In this document: piece by piece, positions 42,247 through 51,407 of the stretch
How the letters are laid out: each line of letters opens with the position of its first letter
How positions within the stretch are numbered: the stretch's first letter is position 1
Assembly: GCA_947258545.1 (NCBI GenBank)
Contig: CAMYJI010000008.1
Coordinates: forward strand, 1 to 64,000
DNA: 64,000 nt
Direction of reading: 5' to 3'
Source of the DNA: an uncultured Ectothiorhodospiraceae bacterium
Lineage (GTDB): Bacteria; Pseudomonadota; Gammaproteobacteria; UBA9214
The notes under the pieces: generated by a model
What the model was told of the DNA's origin: nothing
Databases searched by the model: none
What the model saw: only the letters and a program-made list of their open reading frames with translations
Made by a program: the position numbers and the translations under genes

Positions 42247-43029
42247 ATGCGTATAGTCCTGGGTGTTGAATACGACGGCACGGATTTCTGTGGCTGGCAG
42301 CGCCAGCAATCAGGCCGGACCGTGCAGGGTTGCCTGGAAGACGCACTGGCAAAGGTTGCCGACCATGAATTGAAGACGGTGTGCGCGGGGCGTACCGATA
42401 CCGGCGTTCATGCGACCGGCCAGGTTGTGCATATTGACAGTCATGCGCAGCGCGATGCCAAGGCATGGATACGCGGCACAAATGCTCAACTCCCGGCGGA
42501 TATCCGGGTCCAGTGGGCGACACCTGTCGATGCGGAGTTCCATGCACGATTCTCGGCCCGCAGGCGCCATTACCGTTACGCGATTATCAACGCGCGTTGT
42601 CGTTCGGCCGTACTCAGGGACAGGACCTGCTGGGAATATATCCCGCTCGATGCGGCCACCATGGCGGAGGGTGCGCGCCACCTCCTCGGCGAGCATGACT
42701 TTAGCTCGTTTCGTGCCGCGGCCTGCCAGGCCAAACACCCGGTGCGGACACTCTATCAACTGGAGGTGGTCCGCCAGGGAGACTTCCTCTACATCGATGT
42801 GGTGGCAAATGCCTTCCTGCATCATATGGTGCGCTGTATCGCCGGGGTGCTGATCCGTGTCGGACGTGGCGAGGCAGGGCCCGGGTGGGTCGCAGAGGTG
42901 CTGGCCGCAAGGGACCGGACGCTCAGCGGTGTGACCGCACCGGCGGCAGGGCTGTACCTGGTTGGGGTCCGCTACCCCGAGCGGTTCGGACTAGCGGCGG
43001 GTGGCTGGCTGCCGGACTTCGGCCGCTAG
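42247..43029 (+). CDS. truA: tRNA pseudouridine(38-40) synthase
   Basis: This 260-residue enzyme isomerises uridines 38-40 in the tRNA anticodon arm. VEYDGTDFCGWQRQQ and CAGRTDTGVHATGQVVH (catalytic Asp in RTDTG) are diagnostic, followed by FSARRRHYRYAI. Its TAG stop is the beginning of inverted-repeat copy 3. Confidence 0.97.
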   Translation: MRIVLGVEYDGTDFCGWQRQQSGRTVQGCLEDALAKVADHELKTVCAGRTDTGVHATGQVVHIDSHAQRDAKAWIRGTNAQLPADIRVQWATPVDAEFHARFSARRRHYRYAIINARCRSAVLRDRTCWEYIPLDAATMAEGARHLLGEHDFSSFRAAACQAKHPVRTLYQLEVVRQGDFLYIDVVANAFLHHMVRCIAGVLIRVGRGEAGPGWVAEVLAARDRTLSGVTAPAAGLYLVGVRYPERFGLAAGGWLPDFGR

Positions 43030-43150
43030 CCCGCATTTCTCACCGGGATAGGCAACACCCACATCACGCTGGCTTGTTCCTGATCAGTACTCCGTTCTCT
43101 ACATCAATGCTTTATATTGATTTAGCGCCGCCTGGTGAGAAATGCGGGCT
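43027..43150. repeat. stop-codon inverted-repeat element, copy 3 (short form)
   Basis: The element is about 124 bases, bounded by TAGCCCGCATTTCTCACCGG and CTGGTGAGAAATGCGGGCT. The truA TAG is its first three bases. The interior (ATAGGCAACACCC..., CCTGATCAGTACTC) resembles copy 5. It lies in the opposite orientation to copies 1 and 2 relative to the upstream gene, judged by which interior block adjoins the stop. Confidence 0.87.
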
Positions 43151-43225
43151 GAACCCCTCAATCCCGCAGGTTTCTGATACGCTTGAACGCAGGCAGCCGC
43201 CGTGATGATGCTTTAATATGGCCCG

Positions 43226-43864
43226 ATGATGCGTACCCGCGTTAAAATCTGCGGTATCACCCGTGTAGAGGATGCCCACAGCGCTGTTGACAGCGGTACC
43301 GATGCCATCGGCCTGGTGTTCCACCCGGACAGCCCGCGCTTTGTGGCGCTCGACCAGGCGCGTGGTATAGCGGCTGAAGTTGCGCCCTTCGTCAGCGTTG
43401 TCGGCCTGTTTGTCAATGCGGCACCAGCCAGCATCCAGGAGGTGCTCGATACCGTACCGCTGGCTTTGCTACAGTTTCACGGTCAGGAATCGAACGCCGA
43501 GTGCAGGCGTTTTGGCCTGCCGTTCATCAAGTCGGTGGCGATGAAACCCGGGGTCGAACTGCACGGGCAGGTGGATGCCTATCCGGATGCCGCCGGTCTG
43601 CTGCTCGACGCCTGGCAACCGCAGGTGCACGGCGGGGGCGGCGAACCCTTTGACTGGGGCCTGGTCCCGGAGCGCTTCCCGCTGCCGCTAATCCTGGCCG
43701 GCGGCCTGGCACCGGGAAACGTGGCGACGGCCATCCGCCGGGTCCGGCCTTATGCCGTCGATGTCAGCAGTGGCGTGGAAAGCAGCAAGGGCATCAAATC
43801 GGCTGACAAGATATCCGCTTTCATGAAAGGAGTGACCGGTTGTGGAACAGAGACAAGCTGCTGA
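43226..43864 (+). CDS. trpF: phosphoribosylanthranilate isomerase
   Basis: This 212-residue TIM-barrel enzyme is in tryptophan synthesis. [20 protein letters not shown] (catalytic Cys), [22 protein letters not shown] and [11 protein letters not shown] are typical, with [14 protein letters not shown] near the end binding phosphate. ATG 43226 and 43229 are equally possible. trpB begins 23 bases before its stop. Confidence 0.97.
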   Translation: MMRTRVKICGITRVEDAHSAVDSGTDAIGLVFHPDSPRFVALDQARGIAAEVAPFVSVVGLFVNAAPASIQEVLDTVPLALLQFHGQESNAECRRFGLPFIKSVAMKPGVELHGQVDAYPDAAGLLLDAWQPQVHGGGGEPFDWGLVPERFPLPLILAGGLAPGNVATAIRRVRPYAVDVSSGVESSKGIKSADKISAFMKGVTGCGTETSC

Positions 43865-45071
43865 AACCGCTGCGCTGAGCGATGCGCTGCCCGATGAACG
43901 GGGGCATTTCGGGCCTTATGGTGGCTGCTTTGTTGCAGAAACCCTCATGCGTCCGCTGGATGAGCTGAATACCGCCTACAAACGCTATTTGAAAGACCCG
44001 GAGTTCCTGGAGGAATTCGACTCGGACCTCCGGCACTATGTCGGGCGGCCGTCGCCACTGTATTATGCCGAGCGGCTCAGTGATGAAATCGGTGGTGCAC
44101 GCATCTACCTGAAGCGCGAAGACCTCAACCATACCGGCGCGCACAAGATCAATAACACGGTCGGTCAGGCGTTGCTGGCAAAACGCATGGGTAAGCAGCG
44201 TGTCATCGCCGAGACCGGTGCCGGCCAACATGGCGTTGCCACCGCCACGGTGGCCGCCCGTTTTGGCATGGAATGCGTGGTCTACATGGGTGCGGAGGAC
44301 ATCCGGCGCCAGGCCATCAATGTCTACCGGATGCGCCTGCTGGGCGCCGAGGTGGTGTGCGTGGAGTCCGGCTCCAGGACACTTAAAGACGCACTCAACG
44401 AGGCCATGCGCGACTGGGTGACCAATGTCGACAACACCTTTTACATTATCGGCACGGTTGCCGGGCCGCATCCCTACCCGGTGATGGTGCGCGATTTCCA
44501 GGCGGTCATCGGCCGGGAAGCGCGCGCCCAGGTACTGGAACAGACCGGCCGCCTGCCGGATGCGCTGGTTGCCTGCGTCGGTGGCGGTTCCAATGCCATC
44601 GGCCTGTTTTACCCGTTTCTCGAGGACAATGAGGTGGCGATCTACGGTATCGAGGCCGGTGGTGACGGGCTGGAAACAGGCCGCCATGCCGCACCGCTGT
44701 GCGCCGGCAAGCCCGGGGTGCTGCATGGAAATCGCACCTACCTGATGGAGGACCAGGACGGTCAGATCATCGAGACCCATTCGATCTCGGCCGGACTGGA
44801 TTACCCGGGTGTGGGCCCGGAACATGCCTGGCTGAAGGACAGCGGACGGGCCCGCTATGACGTGGTCACCGACAGCGAGGCCCTGGCCGCATTTCATCGG
44901 CTGACACGCACGGAGGGCATCATCCCGGCACTGGAGTCCAGCCATGCACTGGCCTATACCGCCAGGCTGGCGGCCGACATGGACAGGGACAGTATCATCG
45001 TGGTGAACCTGTCAGGTCGAGGTGACAAGGACATTCACACCGTGGCCGACCTCGAAGGCATCAAGGTATGA
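43842..45071 (+). CDS. trpB: tryptophan synthase beta chain
   Basis: This 409-residue pyridoxal-phosphate enzyme condenses indole and serine. [20 protein letters not shown] holds the PLP lysine; [14 protein letters not shown] and [12 protein letters not shown] are standard. The start is GTG 43842 inside the end of trpF, preceded by GAAAGGAGTG, a strong ribosome site. The stop overlaps trpA by four bases. Confidence 0.97.
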   Translation: MEQRQAAETAALSDALPDERGHFGPYGGCFVAETLMRPLDELNTAYKRYLKDPEFLEEFDSDLRHYVGRPSPLYYAERLSDEIGGARIYLKREDLNHTGAHKINNTVGQALLAKRMGKQRVIAETGAGQHGVATATVAARFGMECVVYMGAEDIRRQAINVYRMRLLGAEVVCVESGSRTLKDALNEAMRDWVTNVDNTFYIIGTVAGPHPYPVMVRDFQAVIGREARAQVLEQTGRLPDALVACVGGGSNAIGLFYPFLEDNEVAIYGIEAGGDGLETGRHAAPLCAGKPGVLHGNRTYLMEDQDGQIIETHSISAGLDYPGVGPEHAWLKDSGRARYDVVTDSEALAAFHRLTRTEGIIPALESSHALAYTARLAADMDRDSIIVVNLSGRGDKDIHTVADLEGIKV

Positions 45072-45883
45072 GCCGTATACAAACGCGTTTCAAGGAACTG
45101 CGCGAGAACCAGCGCAAGGCATTGATCCCGTATGTGACAGCCGGTGACCCGCAACCGGATGTGACCGTGCCGCTGTTGCATGCACTGGTGGCGGCCGGCG
45201 CCGACCTGATCGAGATCGGTGTACCGTTCTCCGACCCCATGGCGGACGGCCCGGTGATTCAGGCCGCCTGTGAGCGTGCCCTGGTCCACCATGTCAGTCT
45301 GCATGACGTACTCGACATGGTGCGCGAATTCCGCTGCACCGATACCACCACCCCGTTGATCCTGATGGGCTACCTCAATCCCATCGAGGTATGGGGTTAC
45401 GAGGGGTTTGCCAGGGGTGCGGCCGAGGCGGGTGTGGACGGCGTGCTGACCGTGGATATGCCGCCGGAGGAGGCCGCAGAGCTGACGCATGCCTTGCGTG
45501 CCCGGTCACTGGATGCGATTTTCCTGCTGGCGCCCACCAGCAGCGAGGAACGCATGCGCACGGTCAGCCAGTCGGCGAGCGGTTTTATCTACTATGTGTC
45601 ATTCAAGGGCGTGACGGGCGCCAACCGGCTGGATGTGGATGCGGTCGCGGGCAAGCTGGGCGAGATTCGCGGCTTCACCGATCTGCCGCTGGGTGTGGGC
45701 TTTGGGATCCGCGACCCTGAATCCGCCGCCCGGGTCGCCCGGGTGGCTGACGCCGTCGTGGTCGGCAGTGCACTGGTTGGCAAGGTGGCCGGACTGGTCG
45801 ACCAGCCAGAGGCGATTCCCGCCGAACTGGCGGCCACCGTTGCGGCGATGCGCACCGCCATCGATACGCAGGCGGCGACATGA
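45068..45883 (+). CDS. trpA: tryptophan synthase alpha chain
   Basis: This 271-residue subunit cleaves indole-3-glycerol phosphate. [19 protein letters not shown] carries the catalytic Glu and Asp; [14 protein letters not shown] and [10 protein letters not shown] bind substrate phosphate. The ATGA overlap with trpB couples translation, which suits the 1:1 complex. accD follows after about 40 bases. Confidence 0.97.
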   Translation: MSRIQTRFKELRENQRKALIPYVTAGDPQPDVTVPLLHALVAAGADLIEIGVPFSDPMADGPVIQAACERALVHHVSLHDVLDMVREFRCTDTTTPLILMGYLNPIEVWGYEGFARGAAEAGVDGVLTVDMPPEEAAELTHALRARSLDAIFLLAPTSSEERMRTVSQSASGFIYYVSFKGVTGANRLDVDAVAGKLGEIRGFTDLPLGVGFGIRDPESAARVARVADAVVVGSALVGKVAGLVDQPEAIPAELAATVAAMRTAIDTQAAT

Positions 45884-45923
45884 CGGCAGCCGCAGGCGGC
45901 ACAAACAAGGTACAATTGACACC

Positions 45924-46790
45924 ATGAGCTGGTTCAGAAAACTGGTACCCTCCAAGATCCGCACGGTCGGCGGCAGCAAGCGCAACGTGCCCGAGGGCCT
46001 GTGGATCAAGTGTCATAGTTGCAGTGCTGTCCTGTACCGCTCAGAGCTCGACAGGAACTTCGATGTCTGTCCGAAATGCAGTCATCACATACGCATTGGG
46101 GCGCGGCGTCGACTGGAACTGTTCCTGGACGAGGATTCGCAGCAGGAGATCGGGACGAGTCTTGAGCCGGTGGACATACTCAAATTCAAGGACAGCAAGA
46201 AGTACCGGGACCGGCTTAACACCGCGCAGAAGGCGACCGGTGAAAAGGATGCCCTGGTGGTTATGCGCGGCACAGTCAAAGGCGTGCCCCTGGTGGCTGC
46301 CGCCTTCGATTTCGGTTTCATGGGCGGTTCCATGGGTTCCGTTGTCGGTGAGCGCTTTGTGCGCGGCATCAATACCTGTCTTGAAGACAAGATCCCGCTG
46401 ATCTGTTTTTCCGCAAGTGGCGGGGCGCGCATGCAGGAGGCCCTGTTTTCACTCATGCAGATGGCGAAGACCAGTGCGGCATTGAAGCGGCTTTCGGCGG
46501 CTGGCCAGCCCTACATATCGGTGCTCACCGACCCGACCATGGGCGGGGTCTCGGCGAGCTTTGCCATGCTGGGTGATATCAATATCGCTGAACCCAGGGC
46601 CTTGATCGGGTTTGCCGGGCCGCGCGTGATCGAGCAGACCGTTCGCGAAACCCTGCCGGAAGGCTTCCAGCGCAGCGAATTCCTGCTCGAGCACGGTGCA
46701 ATTGACATGATCGTGGACCGTCGGGAAATGTGCGAGAAGGTCGCTGGACTGCTGGCGATGCTTACCGGCCAGCCCGCTCCGGTGGCCTGA
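45924..46790 (+). CDS. accD: acetyl-CoA carboxylase carboxyltransferase subunit beta
   Basis: From ATG 45924 the protein has 288 residues. The N-terminal zinc ribbon (CHSC ... CPKC near residues 29-50) and the crotonase-like core [20 protein letters not shown] and [16 protein letters not shown] identify it. It forms the carboxyltransferase with AccA. A longer frame to 45633 lies inside trpA. trpF-trpB-trpA-accD-folC is a known proteobacterial order. Confidence 0.97.
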   Translation: MSWFRKLVPSKIRTVGGSKRNVPEGLWIKCHSCSAVLYRSELDRNFDVCPKCSHHIRIGARRRLELFLDEDSQQEIGTSLEPVDILKFKDSKKYRDRLNTAQKATGEKDALVVMRGTVKGVPLVAAAFDFGFMGGSMGSVVGERFVRGINTCLEDKIPLICFSASGGARMQEALFSLMQMAKTSAALKRLSAAGQPYISVLTDPTMGGVSASFAMLGDINIAEPRALIGFAGPRVIEQTVRETLPEGFQRSEFLLEHGAIDMIVDRREMCEKVAGLLAMLTGQPAPVA

Positions 46791-47072
46791 GGCGCCGGCT
46801 GCCTCCTGTAGCCTGATTTACTAATGAGTGCGTTAGTAAGCAGACATTCGAGCGCACGTCCCCGCCCCCTTTGAAGGGGGCGGGACAGGGTGGGGGTAGT
46901 GTAATGAAACTTTTTTACTAAGGCGAAATAACGCATGCGATGTCTGTTTACTTTGTTTCGCCTTAGTAACGGTTAGCCGATCACCAGTCCGTTGCCATAC
47001 CTGTCTGTGTCCGGTTATTTGCTGCAGACGACCGATCCTGACGTGACACCGAGCACCATCCCCCGCTGATTC
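46791..47072. other. accD-folC spacer with nested inverted repeats
   Basis: No gene is visible. The spacer contains two related inverted repeats at 46818-46969 and a long GC palindrome (46861-46884), followed by about 100 bases without recognisable features up to the folC start. Confidence 0.55.
46818..46969. repeat. nested TTACTAA inverted-repeat element
   Basis: TTACTAA...TTAGTAA forms a 22-base hairpin at 46818-46839. TTACTAAGGCGAAA and TTTCGCCTTAGTAA form perfect 14-base arms at 46915-46969. Between them lies the palindrome CCCGCCCCCTTTGAAGGGGG plus CGGG (46861-46884). The shared TTACTAA ends suggest a MITE-like or nested-insertion origin unrelated to the stop-codon elements. It has no coding capacity. 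Confidence 0.7.
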
Positions 47073-48341
47073 ATGAAACCGCGATTCACGACGCTGCCGG
47101 AGTGGCTGCACTGGCAGGAAGGTCTGCACCCGGAGAAGATCGATCTGGGTCTTGAGCGGGTTGCCAGGGTGGCTGCGCGCATGGGTGTGCTGGATACCCG
47201 GAATGCCGTGGTCAGTGTTGCCGGCACCAATGGCAAGGGTTCCAGTGTGGCCATGCTCGAGGCCATATACCTTGCGGCCGGTTACCGCGTCGGCAGTTAT
47301 ACCTCTCCACACCTGCAGCACTACAACGATCGTGTACGTTTGAATGGCAGCGCGGTGGCTGATGAGACCCTGTGTATGGCTTTTCAGGTGGTCGATGAAC
47401 GGCGCGGGGGGGACTCTCTGTCATACTTCGAGTTCGGTACGCTGGCAGCACTGCACATTTTCAAGCAGGCCCCGCTGGATATTGTCCTGCTTGAAATCGG
47501 ACTGGGTGGCCGCCTGGATGCCGTCAACGTGGTCGATCCTGATGTTGCGCTGGTCACCGCTATAGGGATTGATCACGTACAGTGGCTGGGGAACGACCGC
47601 GAGGCAGTCGGCCGGGAGAAGGCCGGGATCTTTCGCACTGGCCGGCCGGCTGTCTGCAGTGATCCGTTTCCACCGTCAGGCCTGGCGCAGGTGGCCGAAG
47701 ACAAAGGAGCCGAGTGGTACTGCCTCGATCAGCAATTCAGCTACGTGCTCCACACGGATACATGGCAATGGCGGGGTCCCGGACGCAGTTATCAACGTTT
47801 GGCGTTGCCGTCATTGCCCGGGCGTCACCAGATCGAGAATGCCTGTGGGGTGATCATGGTGCTGGATCTGTTGCAGCAGCGTTTGCCGGTCAGTCAGGCC
47901 GCTATCAACACGGGGCTGCGTTCCATTAAACTGGCGGCGCGATTCCAGGTCATTCCGGGGCCGGTGGAAATGATCCTGGATGTCGCCCACAATCCCCACG
48001 GAGCCAGGCGTCTCGCCGAAGTCCTCGGCGAACGGCACTGCCGGGGGCAGACCCACTGTGTCATCGGCATGCTTGATGACAAGGATGCCAGAGGCGTTGC
48101 GAATGCCCTGTCAGACGCAATCGATCACTGGTATCCCGCCGGTCTGGATACCGATCGTGGGCTGAGTTCGGAGGCGCTCTGCAGTCAAATACATGACCTG
48201 CTCGATGCCGACAGGCTGCATCCCTGCACGTCGGTCGGAGAGGCCATCCAGGTGGCCCGCCGCAACGCCCGGGAAGGGGACAGGATTATCGTCTGTGGCT
48301 CGTTCTATACCGTGGCGGAAGCCGGCGCAGGTAAGGTATAG
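47073..48341 (+). CDS. folC: bifunctional folylpolyglutamate / dihydrofolate synthase
   Basis: This 422-residue Mur-ligase-like enzyme adds glutamate to (dihydro)folates. VAGTNGKGSSVAMLEAI is the P-loop, then GSYTSPHLQHYNDRV, LEIGLGGRLDAVNVV, and ILDVAHNPHGARRLAEVL. Start ATG 47073 fits family length. It precedes the SPOR gene by about 50 bases, the usual gammaproteobacterial order. Confidence 0.96.
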   Translation: MKPRFTTLPEWLHWQEGLHPEKIDLGLERVARVAARMGVLDTRNAVVSVAGTNGKGSSVAMLEAIYLAAGYRVGSYTSPHLQHYNDRVRLNGSAVADETLCMAFQVVDERRGGDSLSYFEFGTLAALHIFKQAPLDIVLLEIGLGGRLDAVNVVDPDVALVTAIGIDHVQWLGNDREAVGREKAGIFRTGRPAVCSDPFPPSGLAQVAEDKGAEWYCLDQQFSYVLHTDTWQWRGPGRSYQRLALPSLPGRHQIENACGVIMVLDLLQQRLPVSQAAINTGLRSIKLAARFQVIPGPVEMILDVAHNPHGARRLAEVLGERHCRGQTHCVIGMLDDKDARGVANALSDAIDHWYPAGLDTDRGLSSEALCSQIHDLLDADRLHPCTSVGEAIQVARRNAREGDRIIVCGSFYTVAEAGAGKV

Positions 48342-48392
48342 TCACGCCCGTATAAGGCCGCCCGGTTTGGCGGTGATTACCGCGAGATCACC

Positions 48393-48986
48393 ATGGATCA
48401 GAAGCTCAAGCAAAGACTGGTAGGCGCTGTCGTCCTTGTCTCCCTGGCTGTGATTTTTATTCCCATCATCATGGAGGGACCGGATGATGAATGGTCCCCG
48501 CATACACAGGGTATGCCGGCGCCGCCGAAAATAGATTACCGCGCGCAGATCGAATTGCCGGCCCCTGCTGCCGTGCGCCCATCGCAGCAGATGCCTGCCA
48601 TAGTCGAGCCGGTCGCAGAGGAGGCCGCTGCACCTGAGCCCCCTGCCGCAGAGAGCGTGCCTGAACCGGAACCTGAACCGGTGGCCGTGGTACCGGAACC
48701 AACGAAACCCGCCCCCGCGCCGGTCCCTGCAACGGTTATCCCGGAGGACTCATGGGTTATCCAGGTAGGCAGTTTCGGCCTGCAGCCCAATGCCCAGGGT
48801 CTCAGGGACCGCTTGCGCCGCGCCGGTTTCAAGGCCTTTCTCCAGGATGTGGTGACCGCCAGCGGGAAGACCACCTACCGGGTACTGGTCGGTCCCCTGA
48901 ATGACCGGCCAGCGGCGGAAAAGCTGCAGGCGCGCCTGCTTCAGGAGCAGCAGCTCAAGGGCCTGGTCGTGCAGGGCGACGGCTAG
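48393..48986 (+). CDS. dedD: SPOR-domain cell-division protein, DedD-like
   Basis: This 197-residue protein has a short cytoplasmic start (MDQKLKQRLVGA), a membrane helix (VVLVSLAVIFIPIIM), a Pro/Glu/Ala-rich periplasmic linker and a C-terminal SPOR domain (WVIQVGSFGLQPNAQGLRDR ... YRVLVGPLNDRPAAEKLQ). SPOR domains bind denuded peptidoglycan at the septum. The order folC-dedD-cvpA-purF matches Escherichia coli. Its TAG stop is the start of inverted-repeat copy 4. Confidence 0.88.
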   Translation: MDQKLKQRLVGAVVLVSLAVIFIPIIMEGPDDEWSPHTQGMPAPPKIDYRAQIELPAPAAVRPSQQMPAIVEPVAEEAAAPEPPAAESVPEPEPEPVAVVPEPTKPAPAPVPATVIPEDSWVIQVGSFGLQPNAQGLRDRLRRAGFKAFLQDVVTASGKTTYRVLVGPLNDRPAAEKLQARLLQEQQLKGLVVQGDG

Positions 48987-49075
48987 CCCGCATTGCTCGC
49001 CGGGCGGCCCAGGATCCACATAAGGCACTGATGTTAAGAACAGAGGGCATCGCCTGCCCGAATGGGCATGGCGGC
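48984..49075. repeat. stop-codon inverted-repeat element, copy 4 (half/degenerate)
   Basis: The left end TAGCCCGCATTGCTCGCCGG plus GCGG adjoins the dedD stop exactly, and CATAAGGCACTGATGTTAAG aligns with the interior of copies 1 and 2. No matching right end is visible before cvpA, so it is a truncated or decayed copy; the right boundary is approximate. Confidence 0.7.
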
Positions 49076-49172
49076 GGTAATCGCATATCTGTTAAGATCG
49101 CAATCTGTTTGTATTTATTTAAAGTTCATGGGCTAAGTCGTTGAAGCCCGGTTATTTCGAGGATGTACAACG

Positions 49173-49664
49173 ATGGCCTGGATCGATATTGTAATCATTG
49201 CGCTGATTGTCCTGTCAGCAGTTTTGAGCCTCTTCCGTGGATTTGTCAAGGAGGCGCTGGCGCTCGCGTCCTGGCTGGTGGCTTTCTGGGTCGCCATGGT
49301 CTTTCACGAGGACCTGGCCGTCGTGCTGTCACAGTGGCTGGAAGAGCCCTCGGTCCAGAAGATCACGGCCTTCAGTATCCTCTTCATTTGCGTGTTGCTG
49401 CTCGGTGCGCTGGTGAATTACCTGGCTGGAAAACTCGTCAGCAAGACCGGTCTGACGGGCACCGACCGCATGCTGGGCGTGCTCTTCGGTGTGGCGCGCG
49501 GCGCGGTCATTGTCGCCGTGCTGGTACTGCTGGCCGGCCTGACGGCCCTGCCCCAGGACTCCTGGTGGCAGGAATCCCAGTTACTCGGTTATTTCCAGGA
49601 ATTCGCCATCTGGATTCATGACCTCATTCCGGAAGGAATGCTGGACGACATATCCTACACTTAG
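49173..49664 (+). CDS. cvpA: CvpA family membrane protein
   Basis: This 163-residue protein has four predicted helices (WIDIVIIALIVLSAVLSLF then RGFVKEALALASWLVAFWVA, FSILFICVLLLGALVNYLAG, GAVIVAVLVLLAGLTAL). The RGFVKEAL and GLTGTDRMLGVLFGVARG segments are CvpA hallmarks. CvpA is linked to colicin V production and envelope homeostasis. It lies 35 bases before purF as in many gammaproteobacteria. Confidence 0.95.
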   Translation: MAWIDIVIIALIVLSAVLSLFRGFVKEALALASWLVAFWVAMVFHEDLAVVLSQWLEEPSVQKITAFSILFICVLLLGALVNYLAGKLVSKTGLTGTDRMLGVLFGVARGAVIVAVLVLLAGLTALPQDSWWQESQLLGYFQEFAIWIHDLIPEGMLDDISYT

Positions 49665-49699
49665 TCTACTGACAGTCGCAGCTACTTAGAGGGTTATTT

Positions 49700-51211
49700 A
49701 TGTGCGGCATCATAGGCATCGTTGCCCGCAGCCAGGTTAACCAGGCGATCTACGACGGACTGACTGTCCTGCAACATCGCGGTCAGGATGCGGCGGGCAT
49801 CATGACCTGTGAGGGCGGTAGCCTGTACCTGCGCAAGAATAACGGCCTGGTACGGGATGTCTTCCACACCCGCCACATGCTGCGTCTGCCAGGCAACATG
49901 GGCATCGGCCATGTACGCTATCCAACCGCCGGTTGTGAGAGTTCGGCCGAGGCGCAGCCGTTCTACGTCAATTCACCCTATGGCATCAGCCTTGCCCATA
50001 ACGGCAACCTGACCAATGCCAACAAGCTGAAGCAGGAGCTGTTTCAGGAAGACCTGCGCCAGATCAACACCGACTCCGATTCCGAGGTGCTGCTGAATGT
50101 CCTGGCGCATGAGCTGCAACAGCAACGCAAGCTGCGCCTCGATGTGGATGATGTCTTCGATGCGGTCAGGGGTGTGCACAGGCGCTGTAAGGGTGCCTAT
50201 GCGGCGGTCGCGATGATCACGGGCTTCGGTATACTCGCGTTTCGTGATCCACACGGAATTCGTCCACTGGTCTACGGCAAGCGGGAGACCGCACAGGGGA
50301 CCGAGTACATGGTGGCCTCCGAGAGCGTGGCCCTGGATGTGGTGGGGTTCGAGCTGATCGATGACCTGGCACCCGGCGAGGCTGTCTTCATGAGCCTGGC
50401 CGGGGAGATACATACCCGTCAGTGTGCGGAGCATCCCGTCACATCACCCTGCCTCTTTGAATTCGTTTATCTGGCCCGGCCCGATTCCTTGATCGACAAG
50501 GTCTCGGTCTACAAGGCAAGGCTGAGAATGGGTGAGATGCTCGCCAAGAAAATCCTGCAGGTGCGCCCGGGGCATGACATCGATGTGGTTATCCCGATCC
50601 CGGATACCAGCCGTACCTCAGCCCTGCAACTGGCCAACAAGCTCGGGGTTATCTACCGTGAGGGTTTCATAAAAAACCGCTATATCGGCAGGACATTCAT
50701 CATGCCGGGCCAGCAGCAGCGCAAGAAATCGGTACGCCAGAAACTCAATGCAATCGACCTGGAGTTCAGGGGCAAGAATGTATTACTGGTCGATGACTCG
50801 ATCGTCCGCGGGACCACATCATCACAAATCATACAGATGGCACGCGATGCGGGTGCGAAGAAGGTCTATTTCGCCTCAGCGTCACCACCGGTCCGCTATC
50901 CCAATGTCTACGGGATTGACATGCCCACGGGCAGCGAGCTGATCGCGCATGGGCGCAGCGAACAGGAGGTGTGCGAGGCCATCGGTGCGGACTGGCTTGT
51001 GTATCAGGATCTGGTTGACCTGGTCGATGCCGTCAAGAAGGGCAGTTCAACGATCGAGCGCTTCGATGCATCGGTATTTACCGGTGAATACGTTACCGGC
51101 GATATCGGCAGCGAATATCTCCACGACCTTCAGTTGATCCGCAATGATGCTGCCAAGAAAAACCGCCGTGTAAGCGAAAATGAAGGTATCGATCTGCATA
51201 ATACGGCTTGA
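49700..51211 (+). CDS. purF: amidophosphoribosyltransferase
   Basis: This 503-residue enzyme makes phosphoribosylamine, the first step of purine synthesis. The Ntn nucleophile Cys follows the initiator Met ([11 protein letters not shown]); [20 protein letters not shown] and the PRPP loop [18 protein letters not shown] are present. AGAGGG precedes the ATG. It belongs to the cvpA-purF pair. Confidence 0.97.
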   Translation: MCGIIGIVARSQVNQAIYDGLTVLQHRGQDAAGIMTCEGGSLYLRKNNGLVRDVFHTRHMLRLPGNMGIGHVRYPTAGCESSAEAQPFYVNSPYGISLAHNGNLTNANKLKQELFQEDLRQINTDSDSEVLLNVLAHELQQQRKLRLDVDDVFDAVRGVHRRCKGAYAAVAMITGFGILAFRDPHGIRPLVYGKRETAQGTEYMVASESVALDVVGFELIDDLAPGEAVFMSLAGEIHTRQCAEHPVTSPCLFEFVYLARPDSLIDKVSVYKARLRMGEMLAKKILQVRPGHDIDVVIPIPDTSRTSALQLANKLGVIYREGFIKNRYIGRTFIMPGQQQRKKSVRQKLNAIDLEFRGKNVLLVDDSIVRGTTSSQIIQMARDAGAKKVYFASASPPVRYPNVYGIDMPTGSELIAHGRSEQEVCEAIGADWLVYQDLVDLVDAVKKGSSTIERFDASVFTGEYVTGDIGSEYLHDLQLIRNDAAKKNRRVSENEGIDLHNTA

Positions 51212-51262
51212 TTCTTCAAACTGTTGACAGGCCGTAACACCTCTACTAGTCTGTCTGGAAAC

Positions 51263-51313
51263 AGCGCCGATTTGATTTCAGCTTGCGGGCGCTTACCAAA
51301 TTCAGCTAAAGCG
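51263..51313 (+). ncRNA. SAM-II (SAM-alpha) riboswitch upstream of metZ
   Basis: P1 is AGCGCC (51263-51268) with GGCGCT (51288-51293). The loop reads GATTTG and then CAGCTTGC, and the 3' segment reads TTACCAAA then AGCTAAAG. These are the conserved words of the SAM-II pseudoknot (GATTTG ... GCTTGC ... TTAAA ... GCTAAAG). AGCT in the loop (51280-51283) can pair with AGCT in the tail (51304-51307). It is on the same strand and about 95 bases upstream of metZ, a methionine gene, as expected for SAM feedback. Confidence 0.88.
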
Positions 51314-51319
51314 ATGGCA

Positions 51320-51352
51320 CCTGCTTTCGCATTATTGCAAGCGGGTTTTTTT
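51320..51352 (+). terminator. intrinsic terminator in the metZ leader
   Basis: CCTGCTT (51320-51326) pairs with AAGCGGG (51339-51345, one G-U), followed by seven T. It begins 7 bases after the SAM-II aptamer. AAAGC of the aptamer tail (51308-51312) can alternatively pair with GCTTT (51323-51327), which would break the terminator. This fits transcription termination when SAM is bound. Confidence 0.85.
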
Positions 51353-51407
51353 ATGTCCCCGGTGTGGCATAAAACCCCGGCAACAGGGACCAGCCTGGAG
51401 ATAAGAC

